DNA from: Odobenus rosmarus divergens
Lineage: Eukaryota; Chordata; Mammalia; Carnivora; Odobenidae
Length of the DNA stretch: 64,000 nt
NCBI RefSeq assembly: GCF_000321225.1
Contig: NW_004450582.1
Span: 1,312,039-1,376,038, forward strand
Direction of reading: 5' to 3'
Shown: one piece after another, positions 11,860 through 23,658 of the stretch
How positions within the stretch are numbered: the stretch's first letter is position 1
Layout: every line of letters begins with the position of its first letter
Notes under the pieces: generated by a model
The model's database searches: none
The model's input: the letters and a program-made list of their open reading frames with translations, nothing else
What the model was told of the DNA's origin: nothing
Translations under genes and position numbers: made by a program

Positions 11860-12082
11860 TAGATCAGTCATTCTCACCCAGAGATGGTTATACCACCTTC
11901 CCACAGGGAACATTCGCTATTGTCTGGAGGAATGTTTTGATCACAGTTGGGTGGATGCTACTGGCATCTAACAGGTAGAAGCCAGGGGTATTTAGCAACA
12001 TCCTACAATGAACAGGTCGGTCCCCCACGACAGAATTATCTGGTCCAAAATGTCAGTGATGCCGAAGTTGAAAAACTCTGAT
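11860..12082 (+). mobile_element. MER5A-like non-autonomous hAT-Charlie element
   Basis: Reads as a diverged MER5A in order: TCATTCTCACCCAGAG, TGTCTGGAGGAATGTTTTGA, GCTACTGGCATCTAACAGG, CAACATCCTACAATGAACAGG, and TCCAAAATGTCAGTGATGCC at the end. Confidence 0.75.
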
Positions 12083-12822
12083 TTTGACCAATATGGCACA
12101 TAATGAGCAGTCCAAATATTTGCTGCTATCATCATCAGTATGATCATCATAATTTTCCTGCTCCTCTTCCTCATATTTGCGACACACACACCACACACTC
12201 ACACTCGCTTAACACAATCAACCTGCCAATACCAGTTTCAAATTTGCCCTCCAAATTCAGGTTTTATTTGATTTAGATTTCACATGTTCATAAAATTAAC
12301 TTTGATTTGTTATATGAGTGATTTCTGTGAAAACCAGATTTAAAATGCTAAAAGAAAAGACACCGTGGCAAACTTTGGATTATCCTTGTTTATAGTGTTG
12401 AACAGCAGTGTAGAAAATTTGAAATTTGAAGGTAATTCTAAGATAATTTTTCTTATTATTTAATATTCAAATTATGTTTGTATATGTATTATAAAATGAC
12501 TTTGCTTTACCTATACTGGACATGTAAAAATTCTTAGAAAACTAGAGCCAGGAAGATATTTCTTCAATATGTGCGTATGCACATGAACGTGTGTGTATGC
12601 ATATGTATAAAGGATGTCTTTCGTTCTTTCAATGTGGCTTCTCCTGGGGCTCAGTTCTGGGTTCTTCCCTCCATGTAAACATACTTTTACTGTAAGTGAC
12701 CAATTTATTTCCATTTCTTTTAATATTGTCCATATTGTTGGAGAAGGAATGACTCCCAAATTTGTCTTCATATCAGATCTCATCTCTGCCATTCAAATAC
12801 AAGTATTGAACTATTAACTTTA

Positions 12823-13018
12823 TTTTTTTTTAATGGTTTATTTTTTTATTTTAGAGAGAGGAGGGGAAAGGGCAGAGGGAGAGGGAGCGAGAGAATCTCC
12901 AGCAGACTCCCCGCTGAGCACAGAGCCTGAGGTGGGGCTCAATCCCAGGACCCTGAGATCATGACCTGAGCTGAAACCAGGAGTCAACCGCTCAACCCAC
13001 TGAGCCAACCAGGCGCCC
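12823..13018 (-). mobile_element. CAN-SINE, antisense, older copy
   Basis: The complement of the GGGGCGCCTGGTTGGCTCAG head ends at 13,018. The flanks carry only a degenerate duplication (GAACTATTAACTTTA versus GAATTATTAATTTTA), so the copy is older than the one at 10.45 kb. Confidence 0.9.
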
Positions 13019-14155
13019 CTGAATTATTAATTTTAGAGCTGAGATTGGATGATTAGATTCAAAACTAAATTACCAAATCTTTTACTTCCATTTTCATCTG
13101 ACATTTTTCTTATCTCAATAAACCATAGCTACATCTATTCAGTGCGGTCATTCTTGATAAATTTTAAGAAATTTTAAAAGAAGGTATGTGTATTACTGTT
13201 TAGTTGTTCTAGAAATTCTGGCTAAATGCAATAAGCATTAGCCTACTTTAATAAGTTACTTTCTTCCCCGAAGTAGAGCTGATTTACCACCTTCTTATCC
13301 ATATCCCAACCTTACCAAAAAGTAATGGAAAAGTTAAGCTTTAGAGAAATGATTCACTGTAGCAAAAACAACTGTGTGTGAGAATGTGTAAGTGTGTAGA
13401 AGTACGATATGCTACTAAATTTTCTTAAATGTTTGTGTATTTTTTTAAAAGATGCTTTTATTTTTTTCAAAGACACTTAAAAACATAGTTTTGAGATGAG
13501 AAATTTCTGTAAATATTTTTATTGATTTCCCTAAGGAAAATTTCCCTCTCAGAAAGGACTGTTCTTTTTTACATTTTTACCACAAGTTTATAACATTTCC
13601 CTTCTTTGATACGTCAGCACAATAATCTTTGACACTGTGGTACTCTTTCCAGGCCTAGATCAGAGTTCATAGTCATCTAGTCCCCATTTGGAACAATCTG
13701 TGGGTCGGGACAGTTTGTTCTTTGTTCTAGTCTAAGAAACTAAGAATAACCTAATGGGAAAGTTTGAATATTTTAAAGATAGAGACCTCTCCTGATAATT
13801 GTGACTCATCATTTTTGAATCTGTTTTTCATAAGTAAAAGGGTGACATTGGTATATAAAATATATACATCTCTCCCCAAATTAACATCTCTACTCGTTTC
13901 TTTGTAATAATAAATAAAATAATAATAAGAGTTTACATTTACCTACACAAAGTTCCCTTTTAAAGATATCTCAAAAGCATAGTTTCATATTAAATAAATG
14001 TATTTCTTTTTATAAAACACTTATTTTCACGATAGCTTTTTTCTGAGCACGTTTTTGGAGAAGAGTTTTCTGAATGAACGTGAGGGCTTCTCAACAGTCT
14101 TTTAGAACCAGACAGACATATTTAAATGTATATTTGTCAAGAGCCAGATTTCTCT

Positions 14156-14173
14156 CAAAAAAAAAAAAAAAAA
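14156..14173. repeat. Poly-A tract
   Basis: Uninterrupted A run in the EPS8 intron, without a recognisable element attached. Confidence 0.8.
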
Positions 14174-15060
14174 GCCTTTTCTGCTTCCTACATTCTCTGC
14201 TTACTGCCTAGATTTCTGATGAAAATAAAATGGAAGGAACTGGAAAGTGAATACTCACTCAAAAAAAGTTACCAAATAGTCCTTGTAAACAAGGAAAAAA
14301 GTCAACATGCCTGTTTTTTAAAATGTAGCAGGTAGGAAGAGTGAGACAGGGACAATTCTTTTGCCTATTCAAACTGGCTGCTTGGAGCCATGGGTCATAT
14401 AAGCTATTCAAATTGGTTTATCGCAGGATTCAAAAAGGTTCTCCTGTTATCACTTTTGAAGATACCAGTGCTTCGGGTATTTTGCATTTCTGCCACTTCC
14501 TTTGAAATGTTAGTCCTTTTATTTGGGTTTAATCTTTTGTAATCAGAAGTGTTATTTCAGAAAGAGGTGTAAAGTCAGGCTGCTTTGTTACTGTGTGCTA
14601 GAACATTGCAAATGGAAACCAGAAGCCAGGAGCACAGCAGAGGAGGATTTTGTACTCTGTGGAAGGTTATGCTGTGGACTAGAGATGATCATGCAGAGGC
14701 TAAGTTAATAGAGAAGAAAATAAATCTTTTAGTGAGGTGATACTTTTTCCCTCTTACTCCTTTGAGACATACTCGTATTCTGTGTGGCAGTTTGATGTGT
14801 TGAATTAAAAAAGCTAACTAGTGGAGTGCATGTGTGCACTTAAATGAACCAGTCAGCAATGTTCCCTCTCACCCTCTCTAGCCCCCTTGTTCTTCCTCCC
14901 TCTCGCCCTTCATTTCTCCTGTTTCTGTCTTTTGACTTCTCCAGAAGCTTTCCTGAATACCTAAGGCATTAAAACATTAGCCTGAGAGAACACTATTTGG
15001 TTATTTCACATTTTCACTTACTTCCCAAAGACATCAAACACTTTCTGAAATATTCTCCCT

Positions 15061-15150
15061 GAGGAGGGAAGGATGGACGGAAGGAAGTTTAGAAGGAAGG
15101 AAGGAGGGAGGGAAGGAAAGAGAAAAGGAAAAGAAAAAAGACAAAAAAGA
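15061..15150. repeat. GGAA/GGGA-rich purine tract
   Basis: Purine-only low-complexity sequence of AAGG, GAGGG and AAAAG units. Confidence 0.85.
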
Positions 15151-15263
15151 TCATGAAAGAGTAGTCACAAGAAGCTCCCTTAGTGGCCAGGTCATTGCCA
15201 CTTGCCAAGTTAATTAGTTAACTGAATTACTATATCAGTTCTCTACTTAATCCTGGAAGATTA

Positions 15264-15366
15264 TATATAAGTAATGTATCTATGTATATATGTGTGTGCA
15301 TATATATATATATATAGTAAGTAAATTATGTAATTATATATAATGTAGTGTGTGTGTGTGTATATA
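15264..15366. repeat. TA/TG microsatellite
   Basis: Composite tract of TATATA and TGTGTG blocks. Confidence 0.8.
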
Positions 15367-15534
15367 TGTTCTTAAATACACAAGTCCATTTTTCTCTTTC
15401 CATACATTAATTTCTTCCCCATTTTTCTCATAAAGATATGTGCCTATATACATCTTTCCCAGGAGCATAAAATGGGTTGGGGAGAGGGATAATGTATAAG
15501 TTAATCAAAGGTGGTTCCAATGACTTTGATCATA

Positions 15535-15645
15535 AAGCAGCCATGAGCTGGAAGTCAGGAAATCCAGTTCTAACTAAACTTTGCTAATTAATACTGTGAT
15601 TTCGACAGATCATTTCTCCTCTTGTGGCCTCCATTCTCTTAGCTG
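15535..15645 (+). repeat. MIR SINE fragment
   Basis: Degenerate MIR core: GGAAGTCAGGAAATCCAGTT, then TTCGACAGATCATTTCTCCT and a CCTCCATTCTCTT end. Confidence 0.55.
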
Positions 15646-15714
15646 TTTCTTTTAGGGGTTTGTATATGATGCTTTTCAGAGTCTCTCTCACTGAAAAAGT
15701 CCACAGAATGCCTT

Positions 15715-17765
15715 AGTCATTCATTTATTCGGTGAGTATTTATTGAATCCCTACCCTGTTCTAGGTATTTCAGGGAAAGCAAACAAAGCAGGCACAAATC
15801 TGCTTTCAGGGATATATTTTGATGAAAGGAGATAGATAAGAAAATGATTGAGTTGATAGGGAATATTATAAGTGGTTTTGGAGAACAATAAAGCCATGTA
15901 GATAGGAAGTGTTGGGGAGTGGGCTGCAATTTTAAATATGGAAAATCTAAAGGAGGGGAAGACTGAGCCAAGTGGATTCGTCGGGGGAAAGCATTCCAGG
16001 CAGAGGCCCTTAATTTTGAAGAGCACCAAGGAAGCCATTATGAGCTAGAGCAGAGGGCTCTGAGAGCAGTAGAGTTACCTCAGAAAGTGATCATCTGAGG
16101 CCTTTTACTGGGAGTACTTTGCATTACTTGGAAAGGTTTAGAGCAGGAGAGTTGCAGTTATCTGACATACATTTTAAAAAGATCACGTTAGCTGTTCTGT
16201 TGAAAACAGAAAGAAGAGCAAGGGCTGCCGTGGTTGAGAGTAGAAGGAAGGCAACCTGTGAATAGGCCGGTGGCTCAGACTGAGCTAGTCAGAGAAAAAA
16301 TGGAGTAAGTGGTGGGATTTTTGGTATATTTTGGTGATAGGACTAACAGAGTTTGCTCACAGATTGGATGTAATAGAGAACAAAGGGGAGTCTAGCAGAG
16401 CTCCATGGCATTTTGCCAGAGGAACTGAAGAAATGGAATTACCATTAACCGAGTTGGGAAGTATAGCCTAAAAGCAAGCTTTAGGAAGAAAAGTGGTTCA
16501 GATTTGGACACGTTCTATTTGAGCTATCTAATAGACATCCAAATGAATATATCAAGTAGACGGTTGGCTTATATGGGTCTAGAGTTCTGAGGAACAGTCT
16601 GGACTGGAGGAATAATTTTGGGAGTCACCAGCTTTTAAATGGCACAGTGATCATTAATGGAGTGAGTGCAGGCAGAGGAGAGGTCCAAGGTTTGTGCCCT
16701 GGGGCACTTCAACATTACTTGGGGGGGGGGGTGGCGCGCGGGGGAGGAGAAGAATCAGAAAAGGATACTGAGCAGGAGAGGCCAGCGAGACGGGAAGAAA
16801 ATCAGGTGAGTGTGGTGTCCTAGAGACCACGGGAAGAAGGCGTTTTAAGGAACGATCACCTTCTTTGTATGTTGCCGGTAGATTAAATGAGACAGTGACT
16901 GGGAACTGACCATAGGAGTTTAACAAAATGTAGTGGAGGGATGGGGCCCAAAGCCTATATTTTTTAGCCATGAATTCAAGAGAAAATTGGAGAACAAGAA
17001 TGGGAGTCAGCTAGTATGGACAGGTTTTCATGGAATTTTACCAAAACGGGAGCAGAGAAATGGGCAGTAGCTAGGAGGGACACGGGGTCAAGAAAGGGCT
17101 TAAATGGGAGAGGAACAATAACAAAATGATAGTTTTGTCTGCTGATGAAATGATTCCGTAAAAGAGGAAGATGGATACCCTAGATAAGTAGAGGAGAAAT
17201 TGTTGAAGTATTTAAATAGGCAGAGGAGGGGTGCCTGCGTGGCTCAGTCATTAAGCGTCTGCCTTCGGCTCAGGTCCTGGTCCCGGGGTCCTGGGATCGA
17301 GCCCCGCATCGGGCTCCCTGCTCCACAGGGAAGCCTGCTTCTCCCTCTCCCACTCCCCCTGCTTGTGTTCCCTCTCTCGCTGTGTCTCTCTCTGTCAACT
17401 AAATAAATAAAATCTTTAAAAAATAAAATAAAATAAATAAATAGGCAGAGGACATGGGATCTAGTGCACATGAAGGGGGTGGGCCTTAGGAGTGTGGAAG
17501 CAGTTGATCCATAATGTAGTAGGGAGGGAGGGAGTGGGGAAGGGGAAGGGAAGGAAGAAAGGAAGAGAAGGAAGGCAGAATGCATGGGGAAAGTGCTGGT
17601 AGGTGAGGAAAACCGCTGAGGGAACTTATGGAGGTTTTCTTCTAACTTCTTTATTTTATTCGACATTGGGAAAGTGAGGTCATCAGGGTGAGAATTGGGG
17701 AACGAGTGTTGGAGGTTTGCAGAGAAAGAAGAGAGTAAATACCGGTCTAACAGTGGGCAGCTATT
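15715..17765. repeat. Long ancient mammalian interspersed repeat (family not named)
   Basis: Begins with the common phrase TTCATTTATTCGGTGAGTATTTATTGAATCCCTACC. It carries recognisable blocks of one well-known moderate-copy repeat in order: GCATTCCAGGCAGAGGCCCT, AAAAAGATCACGTTAGCTGT, AATAGACATCCAAATG, GGTCCAAGGTTTGTGCCCTG and GAGGGACACGGGGTCAAG. A CAN-SINE inserted at 17,228-17,437. Overlapping open frames here are not coding. I am confident it is a dispersed repeat but will not assign a family name. Confidence 0.6.
17228..17437 (+). mobile_element. CAN-SINE, sense to EPS8, young
   Basis: GGTGCCTGCGTGGCTCAGTC head, tRNA-like B-box region, CT-rich body and an AATAAATAAAATC tail. It is flanked by a perfect 15-bp duplication TAAATAGGCAGAGGA (17,213-17,227 and 17,438-17,452). 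The tail supplies AATAAA motifs on the EPS8 strand. Confidence 0.96.
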
Positions 17766-17771
17766 TGGTCT

Positions 17772-17975
17772 AGGGCAGATTCTCAACCTGAGCCTTGTTG
17801 ACACAGGGCTGGATAATTCTCTGTAGTAGGAGACTGACGTGTACATTGTAGAATGTTTTGTGCAGCCCAGGCCTCTACCCACGGCCTGATAGTTGCATCC
17901 TTTCTCCTCCTCCCCTCTAATTGTGCCATCCAAAAGTGTCTCTAGCCATTGGCAGATGTTCCGGGGTCAGAATTT
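17772..17975 (-). mobile_element. MER5A-like hAT-Charlie element, antisense
   Basis: TTCTCAACCTGAGCC, GGATAATTCTCTGTAGTAGG, ATTGTAGAATGTTTTGTGCA and CCTCTACCCACGGCCTGATAG match the reverse complement of the MER5A copy at 11.9 kb. Confidence 0.7.
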
Positions 17976-18372
17976 ACCTCACTTGAGACCATGGACCTAA
18001 GGAAATGCAGTATGATTGTCAGGAAACAACAGCCTGGTTGAGGTTCATATTCATGAATTTAACATGAGATCATTCAGCATTGTTGTCTTACACTCACTGT
18101 GCAGGTGCAGGCACAGAGTAAGCAGAAAGTTCAATTTAACAAGGGTTGGGGTTTTGCCAAGTGAGGTACAATGAAGAGAGAGAAGAGCCAAGGAGTGATT
18201 TTAATAATTGATCATGGAATTTGTCCTGGGTGAGGATGAAAGTGAGGAAAGATGGTAGGAACACTAGACTAGAAGTCCTTTTGGGGTCAAAGGATTCGGG
18301 GCATTGGGGTTCTAGAGAGAGTGACATGTGTTAGGGGTTTTCAGAAATAACCTACTCCGTGTTGATGTGCAG

Positions 18373-18553
18373 GAAGGAAATCTCAGATGGAGGAAGTCCA
18401 GGATGAGCTCATCCACAGACTGACCATTGGCCGGAGTGCCGCCCAGAAGAAGTTCCACGTGCCACGGCAGAACATGCCAGTTGTCAATATCACTTACGAC
18501 TCCACAGCAGAAGATGTGAAGACATGGTTACAGTCGAAGGGGTTCAGCCCTGT
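18373..18553 (+). CDS. EPS8: EPS8 exon: start of the C-terminal effector region
   Basis: Two bases complete the Arg codon. Fifty-nine codons follow, from RKSQMEEVQDEL to SKGFSP, and the last two bases begin a Val codon. The helix-rich segment EEVQDELIHRLTIGRSAAQK is the amphipathic helix implicated in barbed-end capping of actin by EPS8. The downstream part (DSTAEDVKTWLQSKGF) begins the SAM/PNT-like bundle that side-binds and bundles filaments. That split of functions is published family knowledge; here I see only the sequence. Acceptor gatgtgcag (AG 18,371-18,372), donor GTAAGT from 18,554. Confidence 0.96.
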
Positions 18554-19679
18554 GTAAGTTTCTCTGGGAATACTTTGCATTTCTGTGTGTAATATATACC
18601 TTATTTTCAGTTTGGTCGCTAAGATGTCACAAATGACTCTTTAATAATTTGGGGCCAGACTGCATTTGTTCCATGCTCAGGAAATAACTGTAGATATTTA
18701 TAGCTTAAAAAAAAAAAATGGAAGAAGAGGTAACTATAATTTTGGTGCTACCCTGTTTTCTAGTTGATAATGACTGCTTATCGGTGGTCCCTTAAACAAA
18801 CTGTCAGTAGCTTTGAGGTGGTAGCTTTCTTTCACCCTCATCTGGTTACACAGGGTAGGACTAAGGTGTTAGCTGGACTCCCCAGACCTTAGAGAGTATA
18901 TAGTGGAATGTTCTGCTGCCGGATATAGATTCTCAGCCAAATAAAAAATAGATAAATTACCTATCATAGATTATAACCCAATAGAGCTTTTCCCTTAGTA
19001 AACCCATGGCAACAATTCAATTTGTCTACAATCTAAAAATTTGAAAATATTTTATGTGTATTTGATACGAGGAACTATTTCAATAATACATATTTAAGAG
19101 AATTTTGTAAACTCATATACCAACATGACTGAAAAATGAGATACATTGGTTAGTCAGTTGCCTGGTTACTAGAAAGTTATCTGTTCCCCCGTGAAACATC
19201 ATATTTCAGGGCATTGGTACTCAACAATAATGATACTAAATACAGTCGGCTCCTTTTTGATACTTTATAATCATTTTCTATAGCCTCAGTCTCATCATCA
19301 TGAAAGTCCCTCTTGTCACTGCCTTGAATAAGCACATAGTACCATTTTATAAGTTTCATTGTATGGAACACTTAGAGAAGAGAGGTTATGGCATATATAT
19401 ATATATATATATATACATATATACTTTTTTTTTTTTTTTAGAAAGAGAAAGAGCATGAGCTGGAGGGGGGCGTGGGCAGAGGGAGAGGGGGAGAGAGAAT
19501 GCCAAGCAGGCTCAGTGCCCAGTGCGGAGCCCGATGCCGGGCTCAATTCCCATGACCCTGAGATCATGACCTGAGCTGAAATCAAGAGTGGGACACTTAA
19601 ATGACTGAGCCACCTAGGTACCCCTATCTAGATAATATTTTTAATGCTATATTTCTCTTTCTTTCTTCGTGTTTTTCAG
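18554..19679 (+). other. EPS8: EPS8 intron
   Basis: A 1.1 kb intron with an (AT)n/TACAT tract at about 19,393-19,422 and an antisense CAN-SINE that ends about 56 bp before the next exon. Confidence 0.8.
19424..19623 (-). mobile_element. CAN-SINE, antisense, close to a splice acceptor
   Basis: T-run at the left, complement of the SINE head (GACTGAGCCACCTAGGTACCCC) at the right end. Several substitutions in the head and no clear target duplication show an older copy. It lies against an AT microsatellite on the left and 56 bp from the EPS8 acceptor on the right. Confidence 0.9.
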
Positions 19680-19809
19680 GACTGTCAATAGTCTTGGAGT
19701 ATTAAACGGTGCACAACTTTTCTCTCTCAACAAAGAGGAACTGAGGACAGTCTGCCCTGAAGGGTCCAGAGTCTTTAGCCAAATCACTGTACAAAAAGCT
19801 GCATTAGAG
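19680..19809 (+). CDS. EPS8: EPS8 exon: C-terminal SAM-like domain
   Basis: The first base completes Val. Forty-three codons follow, from [16 protein letters not shown] to ITVQKAALE, ending in phase 0. [17 protein letters not shown] has the SAM/PNT-type pattern (a hydrophobic helix, then 'xLxxL..eeL') characteristic of the EPS8 family actin-bundling core. The acceptor is gtgtttttcag (AG 19,678-19,679), the donor GTATGA from 19,810. The polypyrimidine tract and branch-point region must lie within the roughly 56 bp between the CAN-SINE and the exon. Confidence 0.96.
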
Positions 19810-21564
19810 GTATGACTTGTCAACCTAAGTTGGTGTTTGTCTGCATTAATCAAGAGTGTGGACTGCGAATTGAAAGCTCTGAAATCAACTGTTTATGTCC
19901 ATAGTGGTCAATTTCCCTTTCATACAGAGCTGAATTAAATTTGACTCTACTTTTATAATTGATTACTGGAGACCATCAGTGACCATTTGCAGGGAGATTA
20001 ATTTATCATAAATGCTCCTGTAACATAAAGCTTGGAACATATGCTTTTGGACATTTAATGAAAAGCCTAATGTTCTCATTTTATATGCATTAACTACTTC
20101 TGTAGGAATTTAAATTTTGACACAATAATGGACATTCACTTCCTGAGTGAGTAAATGCCTTAAGAGGTCAGAACTCTTTTGCCTGTTCTTAATATTTAGT
20201 TTGGAGATTCTAGTAGGCTACTCGTTACAAGGCCTTAAAATCCTGACTGTGGGTCTTAGGTCTTGTTATATATTTAAATAATCAGAGGGAAAATATTAGG
20301 TAGAAATCATTGAAAAGAGAGAAGGCTGAAAAATAAGTATTTAGTCATAGTTGTAGGTAGGAAAGGAGGAAAGGAAATGTTTTCTAGATTGAATATCCTT
20401 AAGCTTCCCATATCCTACTCTTCGTAAAATGGGCTGTGTAAGGGTAGTAGTTTCAAACTGTTATATCTCACAGCTCTTAATAGCTTTCATGAAATTATAC
20501 TTCGACTCAAATGAAAGGGTATTGGCTTTGGCGTAAAATTGATACATAATTTTCTCTAGCAGGTATATCCTCTAAATTCAACAGTGAAATAACTCAGAGT
20601 GAAATAGCTTCATGAATGCAACCCTGTAACCACTCTCAGGAGAAATTTTTGTCTCCTTGGAAATTTGTCCTACAACATTGATCTTGGGAGTTACATATTA
20701 TGTGGATCTTGGGCGTATTCTGTATTAGGCTTTCTGTATATTGAATATGAATTTATCTTTTCTGAGGCAGTTTTTTTACCATTATACATTTTAACTTTAT
20801 TGAGAGTGTATAAATTTCCTTCTCAAGGGTGTGATAGAAAGTTCCAAAATTTCTGAATTCCTTTGAGTCAGACTGCCTATAATTTGCCCTCACCACCCAC
20901 TCCCTCTTGGTTTCTCACTTCCATTCCTCTGGATATGAATGGAGGTTCTTCATCTTCCTCAGCTGCCCTCCCACCACACCCTTCTCTTGCATCTAGTCCA
21001 TCTTTTAGATGACTCACCTGGGTTGCCAGAAACTTCCACCGATGAGAGCAGAATAAGGAGGGTGCACAGGGATCGTAGGTAGAGCGTGGCGAGGAGAAAA
21101 GCTGCCGTGAGGTCAGAGGGTCAGAGCCTTCCTGTAGCCTGAAGGGAGCTTGGTGTACCCTGAGCCCAGTCTTTGAGCCTAATTTAGAATCCCCTAAGGG
21201 CAGATCTTGCTTGACTTAAGAGGGTTCTTCGATAATTTACCATCTTAGTATGCTTATTGTACACATATCTTATTTCTCCCGGGGAATCTGGAGCATTCCA
21301 CATACATTATTGATTTATCTTTATCATGTCCAAGTGAAAGCATGGTGAATGAATTGCCTTCAGACACCTCATAAATGAAGAAACGATTAATGTGATGTAT
21401 TAGCGAAGTCCAGGAGCATCACTGTATATGAAGGGCAGCCTTCAGTTTTCCCCGAGAGGTATTGGAAGAAAGACAAAGGACTCTTACCCTGAACCATTTC
21501 ATTACAGGACCCGCAGCCTGCACAAACCCATAGCCATCTTGTCTGAACCATGTTTGTTTTTCAG
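19810..21564 (+). other. EPS8: EPS8 last intron
   Basis: No mobile element that I can name with confidence. The sequence around 20,880-21,000 is CT-rich. It ends with the acceptor tgtttttcag at 21,564. Confidence 0.7.
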
Positions 21565-21678
21565 GATAACAGCGGCAGCTCCGAGTTGCAAGAAATCATG
21601 CGGAGACGACAGGAAAAAATCAGTGCGGCGGCTAGTGATTCGGGAGTGGAGTCTTTTGATGAGGGAAGCAGTCACTAA
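21565..21678 (+). CDS. EPS8: EPS8 terminal coding exon
   Basis: Thirty-seven codons and the TAA stop at 21,676-21,678. It begins DNSGSSELQEIMRRRQEK and ends ESFDEGSSH. The basic helix LQEIMRRRQEKI completes the actin-binding C-terminal region, followed by a short acidic, Ser-rich tail. The joined frame from 1,497 to this stop has no frameshift or premature stop, so the gene appears intact here. Confidence 0.97.
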   Translation, partial: DNSGSSELQEIMRRRQEKISAAASDSGVESFDEGSSH

Positions 21679-22802
21679 TTTGTTTTTAAACTCCATTTGT
21701 GGCATTATTCCAACGTGCTTTGTTTTAAGAAGCCATGAAGGGAATGTCAGATTCTTATTTCTCAGAATACTTAAGTTATCGCCATAAAGAAACAATGCAA
21801 ACATAAGTAAGCAGAGGACTTGCTTCCTGCCCCATTATTTTTATTAAAACTGAGTAATTTTTAAATAGCTGTTTTGCCCTTGAGAAATATTTTGCCTGCT
21901 TTACCCAGGTGAGGTTTCTTTTATTGGATTAATTATTTCATCCCCCATCTCAGTGTGTAAGCAGGCAGCTTTTAACAGCAGTGAATATATTTAGCAGCAA
22001 AACAGAGATATTGCCCGTGACTTAAAATCGAAATAATTTCAGTTTTGCCTATGACTCTGGTGTCTGTCATTCAGAGCATAGCTTACTTTAGGCTAGCCTC
22101 TGCTTACTTAGGTCTCTTCGTTGACATACTCAAGGATAGAATATTTAGATTTATTTAAAGTTCTTAATGCCAACAGTTTTTTTAAAAAAATCAGAACACT
22201 TAATGAACTGTAAAATACAACAAGGCCTTGGACATGCAAATATAAACCTATGGAGCATTCCCAAGACAATTCATTTGTCATGGCTCTGTTGATCACAATT
22301 CCTTGTATAGCCTGTATTTTGATTTAGTTTATATTCTGCTTATTATCTATATTGTGTTCTTATATATGAGAAAGCACAAGTGGAAAAGAGATCAGATGCA
22401 GTCAAAATGTGTCCCAGAAAGTAGCCCGCATTGGTGTGCATTACAGTATTTTGCTTAATGAAGGCCTCAGTTCTGAATATTGATATGAGTAGTTAAATGG
22501 ATATTGGGGCCATTTTATGTGTTTATCTGTGTCAAGTTTTTCTGATAATAAGAAACACTTAATTTACGCATATTTTAATCCTGTGAAAGATTCTAGGTAG
22601 AGAAAAGAAAGATACTTAACCTTCAACAAATGTTATTTTTGGAAACACAGTTTTTGTCATTAAATGTTATATTATTTCACATATATAAAACAGATGTTAT
22701 GTAAGAATGTTGTATATTTTAACATAAATCCATTTAGAGAGATTATCTAGATTCATTAATTTTCATAGTGCCTTTTTCACATGAGTCAGCTGGAAAGTCT
22801 GC

Positions 22803-22808
22803 AATAAA
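22803..22808 (+). promoter_or_regulatory. EPS8: Poly-A signal AATAAA (proximal)
   Basis: Canonical hexamer in GCAATAAACAG, within the EPS8 3' UTR. Confidence 0.75.
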
Positions 22809-22826
22809 CAGTATTTGCTGTATGTT

Positions 22827-22832
22827 AATAAA
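22827..22832 (+). promoter_or_regulatory. EPS8: Poly-A signal AATAAA (distal)
   Basis: Second hexamer 24 bp downstream, followed by a T/G-containing stretch (GGCTTCTGTCTCATTGG) suitable for cleavage factors. Confidence 0.8.
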
Positions 22833-23004
22833 TGGCTTCTGTCTCATTGGCAAGAGGGATCTTTGGTATGTAGACTGCGGATCAGGGTTGAGCAGAATGG
22901 GAAAAACAGAGGCCCACTCTTTTTTTATTTTTTTATTTTTTTAACTGATTTCCAGTATAGTTGAGCATCTAGTAAGAGCTGGTCACAGTGGTAAAAGCAA
23001 ATGT

Positions 23005-23115
23005 ATGACAGCACTTATGATTACTGAGTGTTTCCACAGAAGTGCTTCCTTAGGTATCTATAGTAACTCTGGGAGTTGTATTTTATAGACAAGGAAACAG
23101 CTTCCTAGGGGTCTC
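23005..23115 (-). repeat. Possible MIR fragment
   Basis: TTTTATAGACAAGGAAACAG resembles the complement of the MIR 3' core (CTGTTTCCTTGTCTATAAAA). The rest is too diverged for certainty. Confidence 0.45.
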
Positions 23116-23477
23116 ATTTCCCCTCAGATGATGAGAGATATGGGAGTTGCTCATCTTCCCTAAAACAATGCCCCTTGGACAAAGTGAAACAAACATGAGA
23201 ATGATGAAAGTTACTCTAGATCTTTTCCATGTCATATGCACTGACACACATTTATAACTTAGCCCTTATTGAAAGTCTCTGAAAATGAAGGGATAAGAGA
23301 AAAGAGAAAAGTTAAAATAGCCTGAGTGGAATGTGGCATATATGATATTAAAAGAATTGGTGTAATTCATTAAGATGTCTTTATGCTATAAGATTGCAGT
23401 GGAAAATAACACAGTGGTGGCCACTGCAGGAAGCAGTTGTCTCCTTCTGGGCTGTGGGGACAGAAGAAGGAGTTGGG

Positions 23478-23658
23478 GGCGCCTGGGTGGCTCAGTTGGT
23501 TAAGCGACTGCCTTCGGCTCAGGTCATGATCCTGGAGTCCCGGGATCGAGTCCTGCATCAGGCTCCCTGCTTGGCAGGGAATCTGCCTCTCCCTCTGACC
23601 CTCCCCCTTCTTATGCTCTCTCTCTCTCTCATTCTCTCTCTCAAAAAAAAAAAAAAAA
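23478..23658 (+). mobile_element. CAN-SINE, young
   Basis: GGCGCCTGGGTGGCTCAGTT head, CT-rich body and pure poly-A tail. Perfect 13-bp target duplication AGAAGGAGTTGGG at 23,465-23,477 and 23,659-23,671. It lies just beyond the EPS8 poly-A region. Confidence 0.97.

Larger units (their letters stand above)
11703..18372 (+). other. EPS8: EPS8 intron
   Basis: A 6.7 kb intron. It holds MER5A-like hAT copies (11,860-12,082 and 17,772-17,975), a CAN-SINE at 12,823-13,018, a GGAA-rich tract near 15,060, an AT/TA microsatellite near 15,280, a MIR at about 15,540, and a long ancient repeat from about 15,715 to 17,765 that a CAN-SINE interrupts at 17,228-17,437. Confidence 0.7.
21679..22850 (+). other. 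EPS8: EPS8 3' UTR (end inferred)
   Basis: AT-rich sequence directly after the EPS8 stop. It ends shortly after two poly-A signals, which gives a UTR of about 1.15 kb. The exact cleavage site is inferred. Confidence 0.75.

Noticed and set aside
17244..17933. 229-codon open frame on the - strand, the longest in the window
   Set aside because: It spans the antisense of a CAN-SINE, an ancient repeat and part of a MER5A-like element. It has no start context and a Ser/Pro-rich repeat-derived composition.
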